A program made the position numbers and the translations under genes. Shown here piece by piece: positions 59,201 through 64,000 of a stretch of 64,000 nt of DNA (the stretch's first letter is position 1; every line of letters starts with the position of its first letter). Under the pieces are notes generated by a model. That model made no database searches. It was not told the DNA's origin and saw only the letters and a list, made by a program, of their open reading frames with translations. Origin of the DNA: Cyanophora paradoxa (lineage: Eukaryota > Glaucocystophyceae > Cyanophorales > Cyanophoraceae); the NCBI GenBank assembly GCA_004431415.1, contig QPMI01000535.1, positions 186,001 to 250,000 of the forward strand, read 5' to 3'.

Positions 59201-60744
59201 TGCACATCGAGCGGACGGACCTCGCGCGCCATTTTGCGGAGCGCCTGTACTGGTGACCTGCAGCCTGCTCGCTCTGCGCTCGCGAGTTGCCGTCTTGGGG
59301 CACACTCTCAATTTGCGTGCCCCCCAGGTTCGAGGAGACGAACGACGACGTGGAGTTCAAGGTTTCGTGCCTCCAGGCCCTCGGTCCGCATCCGCCCCTT
59401 CGCGGCCCGCCCCGCCCCGCCCTCGGGTCGCCGGGACCGAGCTGGGGCGTCCAGCGCACATTGACTTGCACGAGGGAGACCCGTTGGCCGCCGTCGATGC
59501 CTTGCGCCGCGCCGTCGCCATCTGCCGCGGTCCGCCCCCGCGAGCTTTCCCGCCCCGCGAGCTCACGCGGGCTTCTTTCTGCCGCCTGCAGAGCTCGTGG
59601 AGCGCACGGGGGGCAACGCGGCGTACGCGCTGCGCCTCGGGCGCGCGAGCAAGTCCCTCGGCCTCTGCGAGCTCGTCGCCGGTGCCCTCTTTGCTTAGCT
59701 TGGCGTGGCCTTCTTTCATACCCACCCCATGGGTCACACCCTAGGCCTCACGATAGACCCCAGCTTTCCGCGCGAGAGCTCCCAACGTTTCCTACCCGTC
59801 CTGACCGGCTTGTGCAGGGCTGGTGGGCCGCTGGGGGAGCACGGTCAACACGGCCACCAAAGGTCTTCCTCCTCCTCCTCCACCGCCGCGCCCCTCCCAG
59901 CGACACGCGCTCACTTCTCTCTTACGCAGTGACCGACGCCGTTTGCGAGCTGACGAGCCCCGAGCACGACGACTTCGGCCTCGCAGGCGCGGGGCCTTCC
60001 AGAAACCACTCTCCAGTTTTACTAGTTTTCTAAGGCCCGAACCGCAGCGTGCGCCGTGATCTTCCGGCCCGACGGCTTCAAGCTCCGCCACGCGATCCGC
60101 ATCTTGCGCACCTGCGCCCTCCACCTCGAGGCGCCCCCGCCCCGCCCCGCCCCGCCCGCCCTCTTCGAAGCCTCCTCCGAGCCTGAGCGCCCGTCTCCCG
60201 CGCAGTGGGGCCACCAGCGGTACAAGACGCCGCACAAGATGGCCTCCGCCTTCTACCACATCGGCCTCCTCTGCGGTGCGCCCGCGGCGCAGCGTACCGT
60301 CGTTCCTCTTGTGCCGTGCACGTGGACTTTCTCTCGGGCTCACGCTCTCTTCTGTTCCCAGCGCTGGACGGGCAGCTGACGGAGGCGCTGGAGTTGTTTT
60401 CAACGGCGATGGCCAAGTACACGTGCACGCCCGAGCTCGCCGCCTGCTTCGGCGACTCCCACCCCCGCATCCGCAACCTCCGCCGCGCCGCCGCCTGGGT
60501 CGCCGCCCGCCTCGGGCGGCCCGTGCCGCCGGAGCTCGCCGCCCCCCTCGACGCCAGCGGGCAGCTGTGCGGCCCGGCGGCTCCGGCGCGGCGCGGCTCG
60601 CGGCTCGCCCCGCGCCAGAGCCTGGACCCGGCGTTCTGGACCAGCCGGGGTATAGACGTCGAGCTGCAGGAGGTGTTCAAGGCGACGTACCCCGCGGACA
60701 CCCTCGTGCAGATCGGCGCGTGGCTCGCGAATGGGCCCGGTTGA
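56219..60744 (+). CDS. Unrecognised protein with N-terminal beta-rich domain and TPR-like C-terminus, copy 1
   Basis: Starts at ATG 56219 (MSSAESEGDAAP). Exon 1 ends at 56487; exon 2 runs from 56548 to about 56612 and appears to use a GC donor (TGGG|gcgcgt); exon 3 starts at 56692 and ends at 56897; exon 4 starts at 56962. The N-terminal 200 residues (LWSFQREPSGRLCVHYPY, WIGRQLIIDMTYW, VQFETGVDALGETEAFAMD) look like a compact beta-rich domain I cannot name. A Pro-rich linker and a strongly conserved block follow: IKRED (a sumoylation-type motif), YLDSLFSAFLRSPP and AEQKFWELFVSSETSRLSF. Later exons are helical with TPR-like character (ALHERAMLIAEDAIER, AVDALRRAVAICRE, ALRLGRASKSLGLCELV, ALELFSTAMAKYT). 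It ends LANGPG-stop. A regulatory, possibly nuclear, scaffold role is inference. Confidence 0.6.
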
Positions 60745-61509
60745 CCACCCTCGGGCCCGCTGCCCCCCACGGTCCCCACCCCTCCGAGGCTCGTGAATCG
60801 CTCTGAATCTCGCTTATCTGTCACGCTGAGTCGCTGACTCGTCGGAATCGTGCTGCCTTAAGCTTCTTTTGTTAACCTTACAGACCGTTACATATAGTGA
60901 ACACTGTACGTATACTACTAATAATACTAGTAGATAATAGTACTAGTACTAGTACGCCCAAATGCATCTAGCCTATCGATATCGGCGGGCGCCGCGCGGC
61001 CCCGGGCCGCCGGGCCGCGGCCGCGGGGCGCCATATCGATATCATCCGCCCAAAAAGGCCCCAAATTTAATGCAAACATTATGCATATGCGCATCATATG
61101 GGATCGGATCCCCCGGGCCCGGATATCTATATCGATTGCAGCAAGTACCGAAGTTCCTGGGTACGCTGCGGGTTTCGTTCGCTACGGTGGGTGCCTAGCA
61201 CGGTAGTAGCACCTAGCTATAGCATCCACCTGCAGCCTGCGCGTGCAGGCAACGTAACAAGCGGGCAGCAGCAGAGTTTAAACTCACAGGCGCACTCTCC
61301 GAGGCAGCAGCTGATGGCACGACGGCGGCCGCTTCGTGAACTGCAACGCGCGCCGTGCTGCCAGCACGGATATGAGCAGGCGCGAGCGAAGCGCATCCGC
61401 TAGGGGCAGCAAAGAAGACTGGCTGGGGGCGGATCACCGTGGCAGCAGCGGGTCTTGGGCCGGATCGGAGCTCGGCATACGCGCATATCGCTTCGCTCGC
61501 CACTTCTAG
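60745..61509. other. Intergenic spacer between tandem copies
   Basis: TA-rich with repeated ctagta/tactag words at 60900-60960 and multiple atatcgatat and gatatc palindromes at 60970-61135. Nothing gene-like. The last about 100 bp are the likely 5' UTR of copy 2. Confidence 0.5.
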
Positions 61510-64000
61510 ATGAGCTATGTGGAATTTGAGACCGAGGCAGCTCCCGCCCTGGCGGGATTCGCCCCAGGCGACCTCAGCAGCATGTCCGAAGCTGAGGCTG
61601 CTCCCGGGGGCGATCCCTCGCTGCATGCGCCGCCGGAGTTCCTTCTGCTCCGCCGGCAGGCGCCGCGGCTGTCCCAGACGTCCCAGACGTCGTTCCAGCC
61701 GTTCGCGCCGCTCCCCGAGTCGCTCTGGTCCTTCCAGCGCGAGCCCAGCGGGCGCCTCTGCGTGCACTACCCTTACGTCGTGAAGCTCAGGTGCGCGCCG
61801 CCCGGTGCATCGCGCGCGGGGCGGGCGGCACTGCTCACACGACCGCGCAGGAAGTACAAGTTGAAGGCGGCGGCGGCGGGGAGCCCGTGGATCGGGCGCC
61901 AGCTCATCATCGACATGACTTACTGGGGCACGTGACCGCCGCCGCGCGCCCGTGCGACCCTGCCGCCCCTCGCTCACTTCCGCTCCGTTCGCAGACACGG
62001 GCGAGGTCTTCACGGGGCACGCCTGCACGAACGTGAAGACGCCACGGGATGCCCAGCCTTTCGTGGACGGGGTGCAGTTCGAGACGGGGGTGGACGCGCT
62101 CGGGGAGACGGAGGCCTTCGCGATGGATCTGTGCCGCTGCCTCCGCCGGCGTGCATTTGAGCTCCGCATACGCGACAAGGCCACCGGCGCCCGCCCCGCA
62201 GTGCGCGCTTCCCTCCCTCCCGCCCCCCCCCCCCCCCCCCCCTCCAACCCGAGCCGCCATGTTGCTGAGTCGAGCCGGGGTACAGGGCCGCATCAAGATG
62301 AACCTCGTGCGGAGCGGGACAGGGCCGAAGGAGGACGGCCCCGGGGAGCCCCAGCCCCAGCCGCTGCCGCCCGGGCGCCCCGGGTACCCCCGCGCCTAGT
62401 CCAAGCACGCCGCCGGAGACGCCGCGCCCGACCCGCCGCCAGCCGTCAAGCGGCCCTGCGCGAGGGCCGGCGGCGGGCCGAGCGCCGCGCCCGCCGTCTG
62501 GATGGCCCCCGGCCCGCCGCTGCTCGGCTTCAGCCCGCCGCCACCGCCCGTGCTCTCACCCCCGATTCCAACCCCTCCGCCGGGCACGCCGGATTCGCCG
62601 GGGGGCCCGGCGCCGACCTTCCTCCCGACGGCCCAGATCAAGCGGGAGGAGAGCGTCCTGCAGGAGGCCGGCTACCTCGACTCGCTCTTCTCGGCCTTCC
62701 TCCGCTCGCCCCCCGCCGAGAACCGTTCCTCCGTCTCCGAGCTGCTCTCTTCCGCCGAGCAGAAGTTCTGGGAGCTCTTCGTCTCCTCCGAGACCAGCCG
62801 CCTCTCCTTCCGCCGCCGCTCCGTGTTCGACGAGCCCAGCCCGCCGCTGCCGCGGCTGCTACCGCCGGCCGCCGAGGCCGAGTCGCACCGCGGGCGCCAC
62901 GCGCGGCCCGTGCCCGACTCGGATGTGGACGCTCTCTTCGTTCAGCTCTCCAACCTCGCGATCGATCCCGACGCCCCCGTCCCCGTCCCCATCAGCCCGC
63001 CTTCTCCGCCCCAACCCGCCGAGTCGCCGCCGCAAACGCCGTCGCTGCCGCCGCCCGTGCCCTTCTCTCCGTCGCCCTACATCCTGGACCCACGCGAGGA
63101 GGACGAGTTTATGCGCCGCGTGAATGCCGCCGAGGCCGCCGGCGCAGCCTCCGCCCTCGCCGTCCTGTTGGGCGACCCCCGGTACCCCTCCGCGCGCCCC
63201 CTCCCCCTTCCAGCCCCTCCACTGACTTCGCCGGAAGCGTGCTGGGTACGGCCCTCTTTCGGACACCCGCCGGCCGAATACGTACCCGGCACCTCCTCGT
63301 GGTGCGCTCATGTACCCTCCACTTCACCACCCCACCCTCCCTCTCCTCAACCAACCGCTCTGGCACGGCAGCTTGTCCGCATCGCCGCCCGCTCCGCCGG
63401 CCCCGGGGGGGCCCGCTCCCTCTTCCCGCCCCCCCTGGTCCGACCCCCGCCCCCGCCCCCGCCCGCCCCCCGGAGCTCACCGCGCCTCTGTTTTCTCAGT
63501 TCGACTCCATACTCCGGTCCCTTTCATTCAATCTCCTCTCCAGCCCAACCTCGTACCCCACCCTGTGCGCCCCGCACACTACCCCCGCCGGGCTGCTGAC
63601 TTGACCCCCCCCCCTCCCCCCAGGGAGGAAGCGGAGCGCGCGTGCGAGAACGTGTGGAACTACGTCACGGTCGTCACGGCGGGTGCGGGCCCCGTACTCC
63701 CTCCCTTCCCCTCCCCCCCGCCCCCCTTTCTTCCGCACGCCCGCCCCCCCCCCCCCCCCTCCCGTCCCTTACGCCCCCGGGCAGAGTACGTGCTCATCTC
63801 ACCGGACTTTCTGCTCGCTCCCTTGGACGAGGCGCGCCGTACCCCCCTCACCCTCCCCCGGAACGTCACGTGTACCCCCGACAGGTGCTGGCGCTGCACG
63901 AGCAGGCGATGCAAATCGCGGAGGACACCATCGAGCGGTGAGGCGTACCCCTCCCGAGTCCGGCTCGGAAAGCCCGCCGCCCGGAGCCGAACCGGGGCGC
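61510..64000 (+). CDS. Unrecognised beta-rich/TPR-like protein, copy 2 (3' truncated by window end)
   Basis: Tandem duplicate of the gene starting at 56219. Start ATG 61510 (MSYVEFETEAAP). Exon plan, donor types and intron lengths match copy 1: the GTGCGC donor after KLR (about 61790), the GC donor at TGGG|gcacgt, and the exon starting DTGEVFTGHAC. It contains the same conserved block, here IKREE instead of IKRED, then YLDSLFSAFLRSPP and AEQKFWELFVSSETSRLSF (about 62635-62840). The linker between the N-terminal domain and this block has changed most. The last exon visible encodes VLALHEQAMQIAEDTIER (about 63886-63940). No frame break was seen. The rest of the TPR-like region lies beyond the window. 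Confidence 0.6.

Overview
The window is nuclear DNA of a GC-rich, intron-rich protist. The best guess is a haptophyte-like alga. The basis is very high GC with GC3-rich exons, many short introns (about 50-100 nt), frequent GC-AG as well as GT-AG splice sites with a CTGAC-like branch site and a YGCAG acceptor, a flagellar-type (CatSper-like) channel family, and short TA-rich spacers full of CTAG/TATA palindromes. Genus level is not resolvable by eye. All gene models below were built by hand from reading frame, splice signals and comparison between paralogues in the window.

Region 1 (1-23 kb) holds four copies of a CatSper-like voltage-gated cation channel. Copy A (plus strand, 5' end outside the window) faces copies B, C and D, which lie in tandem on the minus strand. 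Each copy codes for S1-S6 with an arginine-rich S4, a TLDQW pore motif of the T-x-D-x-W CatSper type, a basic coiled-coil-like segment and a long low-complexity tail ending MALVGLHD. Copy C is a patchwork of B-like and D-like sequence. Between A and B sit two unrecognised genes for disordered proteins; the first has an MGSSCS N-terminus typical of myristoylated/palmitoylated proteins.

Region 2 (23.7-39.8 kb) holds three paralogues (two minus, one plus, the last two divergent across a 401-bp spacer). They share an MG- start, a proline-rich linker, an N-terminal globular part and a central beta-rich block that resembles the aerolysin/ETX-MTX2 (natterin-like) pore-forming module. The middle one runs into an extraordinary tail made of Lys/Gly repeats, an acidic Glu/Gln/Ala block and a Gly/Ser/Asp repeat block.

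Region 3 (40-55 kb) holds a von Willebrand A-domain protein with a complete MIDAS, an F-box protein, a small unrecognised minus-strand gene, an MFS transporter with an acidic tail, and a two-domain ChrA-type chromate transporter split by many introns.

Region 4 (56-64 kb) holds two tandem copies of an unrecognised protein with a conserved N-terminal domain, a Pro-rich linker with a sumoylation-like motif and a helical, TPR-like C-terminal part. The second copy runs off the window.

No RNA gene, CRISPR array, or clear transposon was found. The strongest themes are recent local gene duplication with sequence exchange, relaxed GC-AG splicing, and membrane or surface proteins (channels, transporters, lipid-anchored and possibly pore-forming proteins) that could work together at the cell or flagellar surface; that last statement is inference.
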